The notes under the pieces were generated by a model. That model was not told the DNA's origin. It ran no database searches and saw only the letters and a list, made by a program, of their open reading frames with translations. Shown here one piece after another: positions 18,723-26,065 of a stretch of DNA of 64,000 nucleotides (the stretch's first letter is position 1; each line of letters opens with the position of its first letter). This DNA comes from Caldora sp965222765 (GTDB lineage Bacteria; Cyanobacteriota; Cyanobacteriia; Cyanobacteriales; Coleofasciculaceae): positions 1 through 64,000 of the forward strand of contig CBDCVG010000015.1 in assembly GCA_965222765.1 (NCBI GenBank), in the 5' to 3' direction. Both the position numbers and the translations under genes were made by a program.

Positions 18723-19639
18723 GGGCAGCCAACGGCTGTTCAATTAAAAGGTGCAGCTAAGCGTAAATTTATAGCACAAACAGTTTTGGGATTAGGTTAT
18801 GGAGGACAGCGACTAGCTGAACGAGAATTGGGATGGAATCGAGAAACGATTCGGAAAGGAATAAAAGAAGTAAAAACTGGTATCACTTGCGTAGAGAATT
18901 ATCGAGCTAAAGGTAGAAAGAAAATTGAAGAAAATTTACCAAATCTTTTATCAGATCTGAAAAAATTAGTTGATTCTCAATCTCAAACAGACCCCAGTTT
19001 TAAAAGTCAAAGATTATATACACGCCTGAGTGCAGCTGAAGTAAGAAAGCAATTAATATCAAAATGTGGTTATAGCTCCGAAGAGTTACCAACTGTAGAA
19101 ACGATTCGTCTCAAGTTAAATGAGTTGGGCTATCGTCTGAGACGGGTGGCAAAAGTTCAACCTCAAAAAAAATTCCGGAAACTGATGCCATCTTCTCACA
19201 ACTAGCAATAATTAATCAAGAGGCACAAGACGACCCAAGTATTTTACGCCTTAGTCTAGATGCCAAAGCTCGCGTAAAAATAGGTTCATTTGCTCGTGGT
19301 GGAAAAAACTGAATTCCAACCTCGGCTGAAGACCATGATTATAACCCAAAAACAACTGTAACGCCTTACGGCATCTTTCTTCCAGAATTAGATGAATTAT
19401 TTTTGTACTTCACAGAATCGAAAGTTACTAGTGACTTTATAGTTGATGTAATAGCCGATTTTTGGGAGCGAGAAAGTGGGCGGTTTACCCAGATTAAGAC
19501 ACTGGTTATTAACCAAGATAATGGAGCAGAAAATAGTTCCCGTCGTACTCAATTCATAAAACGTATCGTCGAGTTTGCTCAGCAATATCAACTCAATATA
19601 CGTTTGGCTTACTATCCACCTCACTCATTGTGCCAATGA
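18723..19639 (+). pseudogene. ISAzo13-family transposase remnant
   Basis: First frame: FIAQTVLGLGYGGQRLAERE to LNELGYRLRRVAKVQPQKKF, the N-terminal HTH-like part. After a frameshift near 19170-19190 it continues ETDAIFSQLAIINQEAQ and LRLSLDAKARVKIGSFARGG, has an in-frame TGA at about 19309, then PYGIFLPELDELFLYFTESK, LVINQDNGAENSSRRTQF and RLAYYPPHSLCQ. The D...DNG catalytic pair is visible but the end after YYPP (with the last Glu) is missing. Not functional. Confidence 0.8.
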
Positions 19640-19911
19640 AGATTTCCCAAATTTAGGTAAGTGGTTTATTGACATAAATTGTGTCGCCACGTAGTTTTCA
19701 AGCTTGTTACAATAGTTTTATGCCGCAATTATACTGGTGGAGAGAAGTGCAAAGTATTTGTGTAATATTTGCGTGAATATTACGCAAATAAAAATCAAAA
19801 TGTGTCGCTGTTTTGTGCTTGCGATCGCAAGCACTCTTCAAGCAAAAAAATTACTTGAAAGCCATGTCTGGTATGGCTTCCACAAGGCTATGCAGCAAGC
19901 CCTAGATGAGG

Positions 19912-19949
19912 GGATAGGAAGGGGCAGCCAAGGCTGCCCCTTCCTATCC
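19912..19949. repeat. Perfect 18-bp palindrome in the IS end
   Basis: GGATAGGAAGGGGCAGCC (19912-19929), two-base loop AA, and the exact complement to 19949. A decayed copy of one arm is at 18716. It would form a very stable cruciform or RNA hairpin. Confidence 0.85.
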
Positions 19950-20006
19950 GCCTGACAATGATTATCATTCTTTTTGTGGGATGTTTTATTTTTTGGAAGT
20001 TCCTTA

Positions 20007-21149
20007 GCGTTCAGCCCTGATGGTACAACCCTTGCTAGTGGTAGTGATGACCAAACTCTCAGATTGTGGGATGTGAATAATGGGGAATGCCTACATACTT
20101 GGTTAGGACATACTGAGCGAGTCAACTGTATCTGCTTCAGTAATGATGGTACTGTCTTGGGTAGTGGTAGTGATGACCAGACTGTGAGGTTATGGCAAGT
20201 CAGTTCTGGGCGATGTTTGCACATCCTTCAAACTCATGCCGAGGGAGTGCGTGCTGTTACTTTCAGTTCTGATAGTCGCACCCTAGCTAGCAGCGGCAAT
20301 GACCAAACCGTTAAACTATGGGATGTGAGTACTGGTGAGTGCTTGCGCCGCACTTTGCTCAGTAACAGTAACTGGATCTCAGGGATTGCCTTTGTTGAGC
20401 AATCTAAATCATTAGTCAATAGTTCTGAAGGAGACAACCTAGAGGAACAACCGATTGCTATTAGCAGCGATGACCAAATTGTGAGGCTTTGGGATGTGAG
20501 TAAGGGTCGATGTCTCAAAGCTTTTTCGGGTCACCAGGATTGGGTTTGGTCAGTGGCTTTTAGTCCCAATGGTTCCATCTTAGCCACTGGCAGCTATGAC
20601 TCGACAGTCAGGCTCTGGAATATTGAGACAGGTGAATGTCTAAAAATCTTACAAGGACATACTGACCGAGTTCACAGTCTCGCTTTTAGGGCTGATGGTC
20701 AACTCTTAGCAACTGCTAGCTATGACCAAACGGTGAAACTGTGGGAGGTGAGCACAGGAAAATGCCAGAAAAGCTGGTCTTGTCAAACTGAGCGACTCCA
20801 TGCTGTCAGCTTTAGTGCCAAGGGTCAACCTCTAGTCAGTAGTAGTGATGAGCAAATAGTGCGGTTGTGGGATGTTGATACTGGGGAATGTCTTAATATT
20901 CTCTCAGAGCATACCAGCCAAGTTTGGTCTGTTAGCTTCAGCAGTAATGGCAGTATCTTAATCAGTGGCAGTCATGATCAGGTAATTAAAATCTCCGATG
21001 TGGTTACAGGAGAATGCTGGAATACCCTGATAACTGACAAGCCCTATGATGGCATGAATATCACAGGGGTTAAAGGAATAACTAAAGTAATGATTACAAC
21101 TCTCAAAGCTTTAGGAGCTGTAGAGCAAGGGAGTATCCTATTGGTATAA
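20007..21149 (+). pseudogene. WD40-repeat protein, 5' end lost
   Basis: About 380 codons of WD40 repeats (unit pattern LAFSPDGTTLASGSDDQTLRLWDV, split here as LAFSPDG / LASGSDDQ / RLWDV), at least eight blades, ending with the tail DGMNITGVKGITK and TLKALGAVEQGS that closes many cyanobacterial NB-ARC-WD40 and WD40-only proteins. The frame enters directly from the ISAzo13 end with no start of its own, so the N-terminal effector or NB-ARC part is gone. WD40 propellers act as protein-interaction sensors. One blade (near 20420-20460) carries a short insertion. Confidence 0.75.
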
Positions 21150-21289
21150 ATCCCTGATAGGGATTCAAGTTGATAGCGAAGGATCTACAGACGGCCCAGA
21201 TGCTTCACTATCATCTCTCTCCACACCCTCATACCTCAAGTATTTTCCAATAGCAAAATGACTAATCAAAAAAAAGTTTGCCCAAACCC

Positions 21290-21319
21290 TTGACAATATT
21301 TGTAGTATGTTTGTAGCAT
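21290..21319 (+). promoter_or_regulatory. Candidate sigma70-type promoter ahead of the tRNA array
   Basis: TTGACA (21290-21295), 18-bp spacer, TAGCAT (21314-21319). It is the best promoter-like pair in the 478-bp gap between the WD40 gene and the first tRNA, about 300 bp upstream of it. The spacer holds a direct repeat TTTGTAGTAT/TTTGTAGCAT. The rest of the gap shows no gene. Confidence 0.45.
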
Positions 21320-21627
21320 AAATACAGAGCGAACAGGAAAGAGCCGAAAAGCAGCTCACCACTAGAGATTCGGTCAAAAAAACCGGTTACTTTTGGAAAC
21401 ATGCTGAATTTCGTTGTCTTCCTCACTAAAAACCCTTTTTCTAAGAATACTTGAGGAGTTCCTAGGCGCTCAAACCGAACCTTGATAACTGAATATGTAA
21501 TACACCTTTAATTAACCTTTGGATAAAACAGTGTTTAGTCTTGATGGGGGATAAGCCCCTTGGCTAATTCCCCACAGGGCAAACCACCAATCCATCCAAA
21601 GTTCAGTGGATAAACTGCTGACTTCCT

Positions 21628-21700
21628 GGGGCTGTAGCTCAATGGCTAGAGCACTCGCCTGTCTAGCGGGGAGTTGCGGGTTCGAGTCCCGTCAGCCTCG
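21628..21700 (+). tRNA. tRNA-Asp(GTC)
   Basis: First tRNA of the array. Acceptor GGGGCTG/CAGCCTC, anticodon loop CTGTCTA, T arm GCGGG-TTCGAGT-CCCGT, discriminator G73 as usual for Asp. Confidence 0.92.
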
Positions 21701-21748
21701 TTCAGTAGTTATCCCAGGGTGAAAATTACTTTCACCCAAATTCTTCTT

Positions 21749-21821
21749 AGTCCCGTGGGCGAATGGTTTAAGCCGTCAGCCTCTCAAGCTGGAGATGCGA
21801 GTTCAATTCTCGTCGGGACTC
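21749..21821 (+). tRNA. tRNA-Glu(CTC)
   Basis: Acceptor AGTCCCG/CGGGACT, anticodon stem-loop TCAGC-CTCTCAA-GCTGG, followed by encoded CCA. A separate Glu(CTC) tRNA is uncommon in bacteria, where Glu(TTC) reads both codons; that one is also present at 21997. Confidence 0.85.
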
Positions 21822-21836
21822 CCAATATTAGTAAAT

Positions 21837-21908
21837 AGCAGCGTAGCTTAAGGGTAAAGCCCCAGCCTCATAAGCTGGTCTATGCGGGTTCAAGTCCCGC
21901 CGCTGCCA
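21837..21908 (+). tRNA. tRNA-Met/Ile2(CAT), copy 1
   Basis: Anticodon stem-loop CCAGC-CTCATAA-GCTGG, T arm GCGGG-TTCAAGT-CCCGC, CCA encoded. Acceptor pairs except position 1 (A opposite C). The anticodon stem lacks the GGG/CCC of initiators, so elongator Met or lysidine-type Ile2. Confidence 0.85.
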
Positions 21909-21996
21909 CCAAATGTAGGGATGGTGAACTGCCAATATTTCAGTCTTCCAATCAAAGCTGAAGTAAATGTAACATACCATTTCCTGTAACTTGCAT

Positions 21997-22070
21997 AGTG
22001 CCGTAGGCAAATCGGTTAAGCCGCTTGTCTTTCAAACAGGTGATTGCGGGTTCAAGTCCCGTCGGCACTA
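21997..22070 (+). tRNA. tRNA-Glu(TTC)
   Basis: Acceptor AGTGCCG/CGGCACT, anticodon stem-loop CTTGT-CTTTCAA-ACAGG, T arm TTCAAGT loop. All stems pair. Confidence 0.9.
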
Positions 22071-22080
22071 CTGATGCTAC

Positions 22081-22240
22081 TGTGTATACACATCTTTAGC
22101 TCAACGTCTGCTACAGAAGCATTTTGCCCCCCTAACCCCCCAAATTTGGGGGGGACCGAACCTCAAAGTCCCACAGCATTGGGGGATTTAGGGGGCTAGA
22201 TTGTCTGTCGGTATACGTAGCAACAATTTATGTATACACG
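22081..22240. repeat. Inserted repeat between tRNA genes
   Basis: Between tRNA-Glu(TTC) and tRNA-Ser(GCT) lies about 160 bp bounded by TGTGTATACACA (22081-22092) and TGTATACACG (22231-22240). It contains CCCCCCAAATTTGGGGGGG and a second matching GGGGGATTTAGGGGGC, a hairpin-prone pattern common in cyanobacterial intergenic repeats. Confidence 0.6.
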
Positions 22241-22251
22241 GCAGCTATTAA

Positions 22252-22334
22252 GGAGAGGTGGTCGAATGGTAAGGCACTTCCCTGCTAAGGAAGCGTGGGG
22301 TCACCCATTGCAGGTTCGAGTCCTGTCCTCTCCG
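22252..22334 (+). tRNA. tRNA-Ser(GCT)
   Basis: Class II tRNA with long variable arm. Acceptor GGAGAGG/CCTCTCC, anticodon stem-loop CTTCC-CTGCTAA-GGAAG. Confidence 0.93.
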
Positions 22335-22373
22335 TCATGTAGTACCTTACCTAAATTGTACTACACATTATCT

Positions 22374-22456
22374 GGGTCGGCTCGCCTATTAGGGTGGGCA
22401 GCGGTCTGTAAAACCGTCGTTTCTACACATTGCAGGTGCGAATCCTGCCCGGCCCA
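22374..22456 (+). tRNA. tRNA-Tyr(GTA)
   Basis: Class II with long variable arm, as expected for bacterial Tyr. Acceptor GGGTCGG/CCGGCCC, anticodon loop CTGTAAA. T loop is TGCGAAT rather than TTCGAAT. Confidence 0.9.
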
Positions 22457-22460
22457 CTGT

Positions 22461-22535
22461 GAGAGTGTGGTGTAACTGGATAACACATCAGGCTACGAAC
22501 CTGAAGACGTGGGGGTTCAAGTCCCTCCGCTCTCG
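22461..22535 (+). tRNA. tRNA-Arg(ACG)
   Basis: Acceptor GAGAGTG/CGCTCTC, anticodon stem-loop TCAGG-CTACGAA-CCTGA. Only 4 bp separate it from tRNA-Tyr. Confidence 0.92.
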
Positions 22536-22545
22536 CTTATCTCCA

Positions 22546-22619
22546 AGGCGGTTAGCTCAAATGGCTAGAGCAGTGGTCTCCAAAACCAAAGGTTACAGGT
22601 TCAACTCCTGTACCGCCTG
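22546..22619 (+). tRNA. tRNA-Trp(CCA)
   Basis: Acceptor AGGCGGT/ACCGCCT, anticodon loop CTCCAAA, discriminator G73 as usual for Trp. Confidence 0.92.
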
Positions 22620-22622
22620 TTT

Positions 22623-22697
22623 CCCCCGGTAGCTCAGTTTGGTGAGAGCGCTGGTCTGAAAAACCAGAGGTCGTCAGTTCGATACTGACCTGGGGGG
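22623..22697 (+). tRNA. tRNA-Phe(GAA)
   Basis: Acceptor CCCCCGG/CTGGGGG, anticodon stem-loop CTGGT-CTGAAAA-ACCAG, T arm GTCAG-TTCGATA-CTGAC. Confidence 0.92.
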
Positions 22698-22704
22698 CTG
22701 TCGT

Positions 22705-22776
22705 TGCCCTATAGCTCAATGGTAGAGCCACGCGCTGTTAACGCGGGGGTTGTAGGTTCGAGTCCTACTGGGGCAG
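22705..22776 (+). tRNA. tRNA-Asn(GTT)
   Basis: Acceptor TGCCCTA/TGGGGCA, anticodon loop CTGTTAA, G73 then encoded CCA. Confidence 0.92.
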
Positions 22777-22789
22777 CCATTTATCTTGT

Positions 22790-22867
22790 TGCCGGATGGA
22801 CGAATAGGCAAGTCACCGTGACTCTGAAGTCATGGAGAGGTACAGGTTCAAGCCCAACTCCCGGCAT
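22790..22867 (+). tRNA. tRNA-Gln(CTG)-like, structurally degenerate
   Basis: U1-A72 style acceptor TGCCGGA/CCCGGCA with a mismatch at pair 7-66, encoded CCA. The anticodon stem GTGAC/GTCAT closes a six-base loop TCTGAA giving CTG, and the T stem has only two pairs. Probably a decaying Gln isoacceptor; the intact Gln(TTG) follows. Confidence 0.6.
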
Positions 22868-22875
22868 CCAATTAT

Positions 22876-22947
22876 TGCCCTGTGGTGTAACTGGCAGCAT
22901 ATCTGACTTTGACTCAGACGGTCTAGGTTCAAAACCTGGCGGGGCAG
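22876..22947 (+). tRNA. tRNA-Gln(TTG)
   Basis: Acceptor TGCCCTG/CGGGGCA, anticodon stem-loop TCTGA-CTTTGAC-TCAGA, G73, CCA encoded. Confidence 0.92.
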
Positions 22948-22960
22948 CCAAATAAATCAT

Positions 22961-23035
22961 GCTCCTGTAGCCCAATTGGAAGAGGCGGCTGTCTCAAAAA
23001 CAGTCAATGTGTGAGTTCGAGTCTCACCGGGAGTA
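22961..23035 (+). tRNA. tRNA-Leu(CAA) with short variable arm
   Basis: Acceptor GCTCCTG/CGGGAGT, anticodon stem-loop GCTGT-CTCAAAA-ACAGT, T arm GTGAG-TTCGAGT-CTCAC, CCA encoded. The variable region is only a few bases, whereas bacterial Leu tRNAs are class II with a long arm. Confidence 0.8.
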
Positions 23036-23044
23036 CCAAAACTA

Positions 23045-23124
23045 GCTCCTGTGGCGGAATTGGCAGACGCGGCAGACTTAAAATCTGTTCTTTATTTTTG
23101 TGGGTTCGACTCCCACCAGGAGTA
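23045..23124 (+). tRNA. tRNA-Leu(TAA), intronless
   Basis: Acceptor GCTCCTG/CAGGAGT, anticodon stem-loop GCAGA-CTTAAAA-TCTGT, variable region about 12 bases. Unlike the usual cyanobacterial tRNA-Leu(UAA), there is no group I intron in the anticodon loop. Confidence 0.9.
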
Positions 23125-23129
23125 TGCTT

Positions 23130-23203
23130 CGGGATGTGGCGCAGCTTGGTAGCGCGGCAGCTTTGGGAGCTGATGGTCGCAGGTTCAAATCCTGCCATCC
23201 CGA
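23130..23203 (+). tRNA. tRNA-Pro(TGG)
   Basis: Acceptor CGGGATG/CATCCCG, anticodon loop TTTGGGA, T arm GCAGG-TTCAAAT-CCTGC, A73. Confidence 0.92.
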
Positions 23204-23206
23204 TAT

Positions 23207-23279
23207 GCCCCTGTGACGTAATTGGAAACCGTCGCTGTTCAGATCGAGTGTTTTGCAGGTTCGACTCCTGTCAGGGGTA
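23207..23279 (+). tRNA. tRNA-Leu(CAG)-like, anticodon arm distorted
   Basis: Acceptor GCCCCTG/CAGGGGT and T arm GCAGG-TTCGACT-CCTGT are good. The anticodon arm pairs poorly: CGCT/AGTG around a ten-base loop GTTCAGATCG, in which CAG (Leu) or TCA could be read. The acceptor shared with the Leu(TAG) gene favours Leu(CAG). Possibly non-functional. Confidence 0.55.
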
Positions 23280-23382
23280 CTTGGGTTATCAACCAAGCTT
23301 AAGAGTAAAAGTGGAACACGTCATTCAATTTTATTTAAAAATATTCCAATTAGGAGGGTAACGTGCTCACTACTCAGCGAGA

Positions 23383-23785
23383 ATGAAATATACCAAGGAA
23401 CTTCTATAGCTCTGCCTGTGTTGCAGATGTTGTAAGGAAGTTGGGGCCTATATCAGGAAGTACCCATACCTATGTATCTAAAAAGATAAAAGATTTTGGA
23501 ATAGATACATCACACTTGGGAAGAAGAGCTAACCAAAAAGGAGGCAAAAAAAAATCTTGGCAAGAAATTTTAGTGCAGGTTCAAAAGTTGACTGCATATA
23601 TTCTCGGGAGTACTTTAGTTGAATCTGGAAGAGAATATACAGTCTGGTTTTGTACTGGTTGGCTCGAAATAATTCTACATGTCGATCACGTTAACGGTAA
23701 CTGGACAGACAACAGCAGAAAATCTGCGCTTTCTTTGTCCCGTCACAGTCAAATGAAACTTACGCTTACTCTAAAGCGTACTTAG
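23383..23785 (+). pseudogene. HNH endonuclease remnant 1 inside the tRNA array
   Basis: Starts MKYTKELL, then after a frameshift VADVVRKLGPISGSTHTYVS, KKIKDFGIDTSHLG, KSWQEILVQ, LVESGREYTVWF and LHVDHVNGNWTDNSRK, the DH..N(G)..DN core of a phage-type HNH nuclease, followed by a second shift before NLRFLCP and HSQ. The Cys residues of the first zinc knuckle are lost. HNH genes of this kind accompany tRNA clusters in phages and cyanobacteria. Inactive here. Confidence 0.75.
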
Positions 23786-24019
23786 ACAAGCAAGTTAAAG
23801 AGGGCCCTAAAGTCAAAGTAAAGAGCAAGTGTTAAAGCATCGCTAAAAGATTCACTCAAACACCCCTTAAACAAAAGAGTAATTAATTTAAATCGAGTGA
23901 ATCATAATAATTGTTGCAACAAGCTTCTAACCCTGACTCAGCTCAAGACTGTTCCAGCAAGGCTGAGAAATACATCCAGAAAAGTTGAGCGCACTTGTCT
24001 GGATAAAACCAACTTCTCA

Positions 24020-24335
24020 ATTATGTCAGCGATAAAGCAATAGAAAAATGGTGTAAAACGGCATTCAGAAACCTCCATGGACTAAACAAAATCAACTTGA
24101 ATTCCAAGACGGTTCAAAGTACCAAACCGAAAGAAAGCTGATCCTGGTCAGCTACCATCAATATCTGCTCAGCTTGTCATCGACAGATACACTTGTCTTA
24201 TTTGATAACAAGCATCTCGCTAGAGAACTTAACACCTTGGAAAAATTGAGGAATGAGCCTCAAATGCAGAAATTCCTGTCTTGGATCAAAAAGCAAAACC
24301 CCAGTAAACGGGTAAAGGTTCATCGCCAAGGATAA
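24020..24335 (+). pseudogene. HNH endonuclease remnant 2 inside the tRNA array
   Basis: Scattered frames read VSDKAIEKWCKTAFRNLHGL, ICSACHRQIHLSYL, then DNKHLARELNTLEKLRNEPQ and MQKFLSWIKKQNPSKRVKVH with a stop at 24333-24335. The CxxCHxxIH and NTLEKL..EPxMQKFLxWIKKQ parts match the C-terminal half of a small cyanobacterial HNH family. At least two frameshifts. The stretch 23790-24020 has only unreadable debris of the same kind. Confidence 0.6.
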
Positions 24336-24410
24336 AAGTTACGAAAGCGGCTAGAAGTCATTCTATGGGATGGGAGAGATAGTTTGTTATTTGTTATTTG
24401 ATTTCTTAGT

Positions 24411-24450
24411 ACAAACAACAAACAACAAACAACAAACAACTAATGACAAA
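24411..24450. repeat. CAAACAA short tandem repeat
   Basis: About five copies of ACAAACA ahead of tRNA-Leu(TAG); the same family of heptamers occurs at 17433, 58258 (reverse) and 1185 (reverse). Confidence 0.8.
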
Positions 24451-24458
24451 TAACTTTC

Positions 24459-24532
24459 GCCCCTGTAGCCCAATCGGAAGAGGTGCCTTGCTTAGAACGA
24501 GGAGGTTACTGGTTCAAGTCCAGTCAGGGGTA
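24459..24532 (+). tRNA. tRNA-Leu(TAG) with short variable arm
   Basis: Acceptor GCCCCTG/CAGGGGT, anticodon stem-loop CCTTG-CTTAGAA-CGAGG, T arm ACTGG-TTCAAGT-CCAGT. Variable region about five bases, so a class I shape with a Leu anticodon. Confidence 0.8.
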
Positions 24533-24541
24533 TTGGTGCGA

Positions 24542-24615
24542 TGCGGGGATGAAGCAAGAGTGGCTTGTCAGGCTCATAACCTGAACATCAGCAGGTGCAA
24601 CTCCTGCCCCCGTCA
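24542..24615 (+). tRNA. tRNA-Met/Ile2(CAT), copy 2
   Basis: Anticodon stem-loop TCAGG-CTCATAA-CCTGA, T arm GCAGG-TGCAACT-CCTGC, CCA encoded. Acceptor TGCGGGG/CCCCGTC with a mismatch at the first pair. Confidence 0.8.
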
Positions 24616-24621
24616 CCAAAT

Positions 24622-24693
24622 GCAGGTGTGGTGCAATGGCTAGCATGGGAGCGTCGTAACCTCTTGATGCAGGTTCAAATCCTGTCGCCTGCT
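24622..24693 (+). tRNA. tRNA-Thr(CGT)
   Basis: Acceptor GCAGGTG/CGCCTGC, anticodon arm GGAGC-GTCGTAA-CCTCT with pair 31-39 mismatched, CCA encoded. Roughly three quarters identical by eye to tRNA-Gly(TCC) at 25986, with the same D arm. Confidence 0.75.
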
Positions 24694-24717
24694 CCAGAGT
24701 AAGCTGCTACTCACTGC

Positions 24718-25323
24718 TTAGGCAAAGCTTGAACTTCCTCCCTCCCAAATTTGAAGTTGTCGTTCCGCAGCAACGATGCAATTGAGAAACTTGGGTGGAT
24801 GCAGGAAGTTGTCATAAGCTAATGCCATCTGTCGAGCAGCTTCGGGGTAGGGAACTCTTCCTATTCCTGTACCTAATCCAGGACAAGCAACGCTATCAAT
24901 TTTGCGATCGCAAAATTGATTGTATCGCCGAACAGCGAGAAGCATTGCCCACATTGCCACATAGGGAATGTCAGTACCAGCAATGGACATTGGCACTCGC
25001 ATCGTAGGTGTGTGAGCCAGAAAAGGGTGTTTTGAATGACCCGTTTCCACAATAAATGATGTACCGACAGGCTGTTCACCCAGAAACTCTTTCAGGATGT
25101 ACTGCTGAACTTTGCTCATCAGGGAGTGACCAAAAAACCTAATGATTGCTGCATCCATGCCACCATCCATCATACCAAATGAATTAGCAGGGCTAACTAA
25201 ACAGTCAAACTCCGGCAACCACTCGAAATAGTTATTAACTATTTCAATGTTGGGCAAATAGCTGAAATGTTGTTGAAAAGCTGCAAATAGTTGTGAACTA
25301 GGAGCTACAAGTATTAGCTTCAA
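24718..25323 (-). CDS. Macro-domain protein (ADP-ribose binding/hydrolysing type)
   Basis: 201 residues, a stand-alone macro domain. Signatures are the ligand-binding loop SPANSFGMMDGGMDAAI near residue 43 and the second loop ACPGLGTGIGRVP near 147. Macro domains bind ADP-ribose and often remove ADP-ribose from proteins, nucleic acids or Appr-1''-p. It lies antisense to the tRNA array, between the Thr(CGT) and Thr(TGT) genes, ending 22 bp after the encoded CCA. It is intact. With NADAR (27778) and TIR (28928) it makes three ADP-ribose/NAD-linked genes in about 5 kb. Substrate unknown. Confidence 0.88.
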   Translation of the reverse strand: MKLILVAPSSQLFAAFQQHFSYLPNIEIVNNYFEWLPEFDCLVSPANSFGMMDGGMDAAIIRFFGHSLMSKVQQYILKEFLGEQPVGTSFIVETGHSKHPFLAHTPTMRVPMSIAGTDIPYVAMWAMLLAVRRYNQFCDRKIDSVACPGLGTGIGRVPYPEAARQMALAYDNFLHPPKFLNCIVAAERQLQIWEGGSSSFA

Positions 25324-25424
25324 GTGTTGAAATTACCTCCGCTTAGAAAGCCATTTTAGTTGCAAGCCAAGGCAAGCGTCAACTGAGTTGATAGGAAGTA
25401 GTGATTGAGAATTTCTAACGATAG

Positions 25425-25538
25425 TAGGACTTACGCACTCAACTGTCATGCTGAGGTGCTAGTGAAGCATCTGGGGCGTTTGGAGATCCTTCGCTATCGC
25501 TCAGGATGACATAATTCCGTTACGGTGCGTAAGTCCTA
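25425..25538. repeat. MITE-like element (TAGGACTTACGCA ends)
   Basis: TAGGACTTACGCA at 25425-25437 and the exact complement TGCGTAAGTCCTA at 25526-25538; 114 bp, no coding frame. A typical cyanobacterial MITE end sequence, inserted between the macro gene and tRNA-Thr(TGT). Confidence 0.85.
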
Positions 25539-25550
25539 GATAGGTTCGAT

Positions 25551-25622
25551 GCAGGTGTGATGTAACTAGCAACATAGGGCTCTTGTAAAGCCTTCTTGCG
25601 AGTGCAAATCTCGCCACCTGCT
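25551..25622 (+). tRNA. tRNA-Thr(TGT)
   Basis: Acceptor GCAGGTG/CACCTGC, anticodon stem-loop GGGCT-CTTGTAA-AGCCT, T arm GCGAG-TGCAAAT-CTCGC, N73 T as in Thr(CGT). Confidence 0.9.
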
Positions 25623-25673
25623 TGTGTTAATTTCAACAGATAAGGAGCAAATTTGATGTCATAAAATATTACC

Positions 25674-25961
25674 GTGTTTGGTTATCCTTTCTCCGCGATC
25701 GCACTGGGCTTAGCCTTGTACCTGCTTTATCTTTGCTTAATCTACTTCTGGCGCAGCAAAAGGATCGCTACCAAACTACTAGCGGCCGTTGCCGCAGCAG
25801 GAATTATTTTTCTGTCGTTACTCTGGTTCTCTTACCAATTATTTTTCTTGTCTTTACAATTTTCAGGAAGATTCAAAAAAGTATTATTTTCTGTACTTGA
25901 CTCAACCAAACAAGAAAGGATATTGAGAGAATTCCAGAGTCGATTTCTCGAAAATGCTTAA
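25674..25961 (+). CDS. Small two-helix membrane protein
   Basis: 95 residues from a GTG start. Two hydrophobic helices (about 5-26 and 33-58, IATKLLAAVAAAGIIFLSLL) and a basic C-terminal tail (LDSTKQERILREFQSRFLEN). An AAGGAG sits at 25642 but faces ATG-TCA-TAA (25656), a three-codon mini-frame. It is unlike anything I recognise; it lies between Thr and Gly tRNAs and could be array cargo. Confidence 0.5.
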   Translation: MFGYPFSAIALGLALYLLYLCLIYFWRSKRIATKLLAAVAAAGIIFLSLLWFSYQLFFLSLQFSGRFKKVLFSVLDSTKQERILREFQSRFLENA

Positions 25962-25985
25962 AAAGCAGTTTCAGATTTTAAAGAT

Positions 25986-26057
25986 GCGGATATGGTGCAA
26001 TGGCTAGCATGTGAGGCTTCCAACCTTTTGATACGGGTTCGAGTCCCGTTATCCGCT
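25986..26057 (+). tRNA. tRNA-Gly(TCC)
   Basis: Acceptor GCGGATA/TATCCGC, anticodon stem-loop TGAGG-CTTCCAA-CCTTT, T arm ACGGG-TTCGAGT-CCCGT. Confidence 0.9.
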
Positions 26058-26065
26058 TTGAATCT

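Larger units (their letters stand above)
18656..20006. mobile_element. Decayed ISAzo13-type insertion sequence with about 80-bp inverted ends
   Basis: The left end TAAGGGACTTCCAAAAAATA (from 18656) and the complement of the right end TAAGGAACTTCCAAAAAATA (ending 20006) continue as matching inverted repeats for about 80 bp, including AAGAATGATAAT(T/C)ATTGTCA and GGATAGGAAGGGGCAGCC. Between them lies the transposase remnant. The right end joins directly to the middle of a WD40 gene, showing that the insertion or a later deletion removed that gene's 5' part. No target duplication is recognisable. Confidence 0.75.

Noticed and set aside
18510..18743. Minus-strand frame ending VDQALIEEIRNL upstream of the ISAzo13 end
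   Set aside because: Half of it lies in the IS terminal repeat; the rest matches no family I recognise, so it is not called as a gene.
22704..23361. Several 60-116 codon frames over the tRNA genes, both strands
   Set aside because: They run across consecutive tRNA genes with clear cloverleaf pairing; the similarity to annotated 'hypothetical proteins' comes from tRNA sequence.
25425..25538. Attachment site of an integrated element
   Set aside because: The direct comparison shows an inverted repeat with MITE-type ends, not a direct repeat of a tRNA 3' end, and no integrase is in the window.
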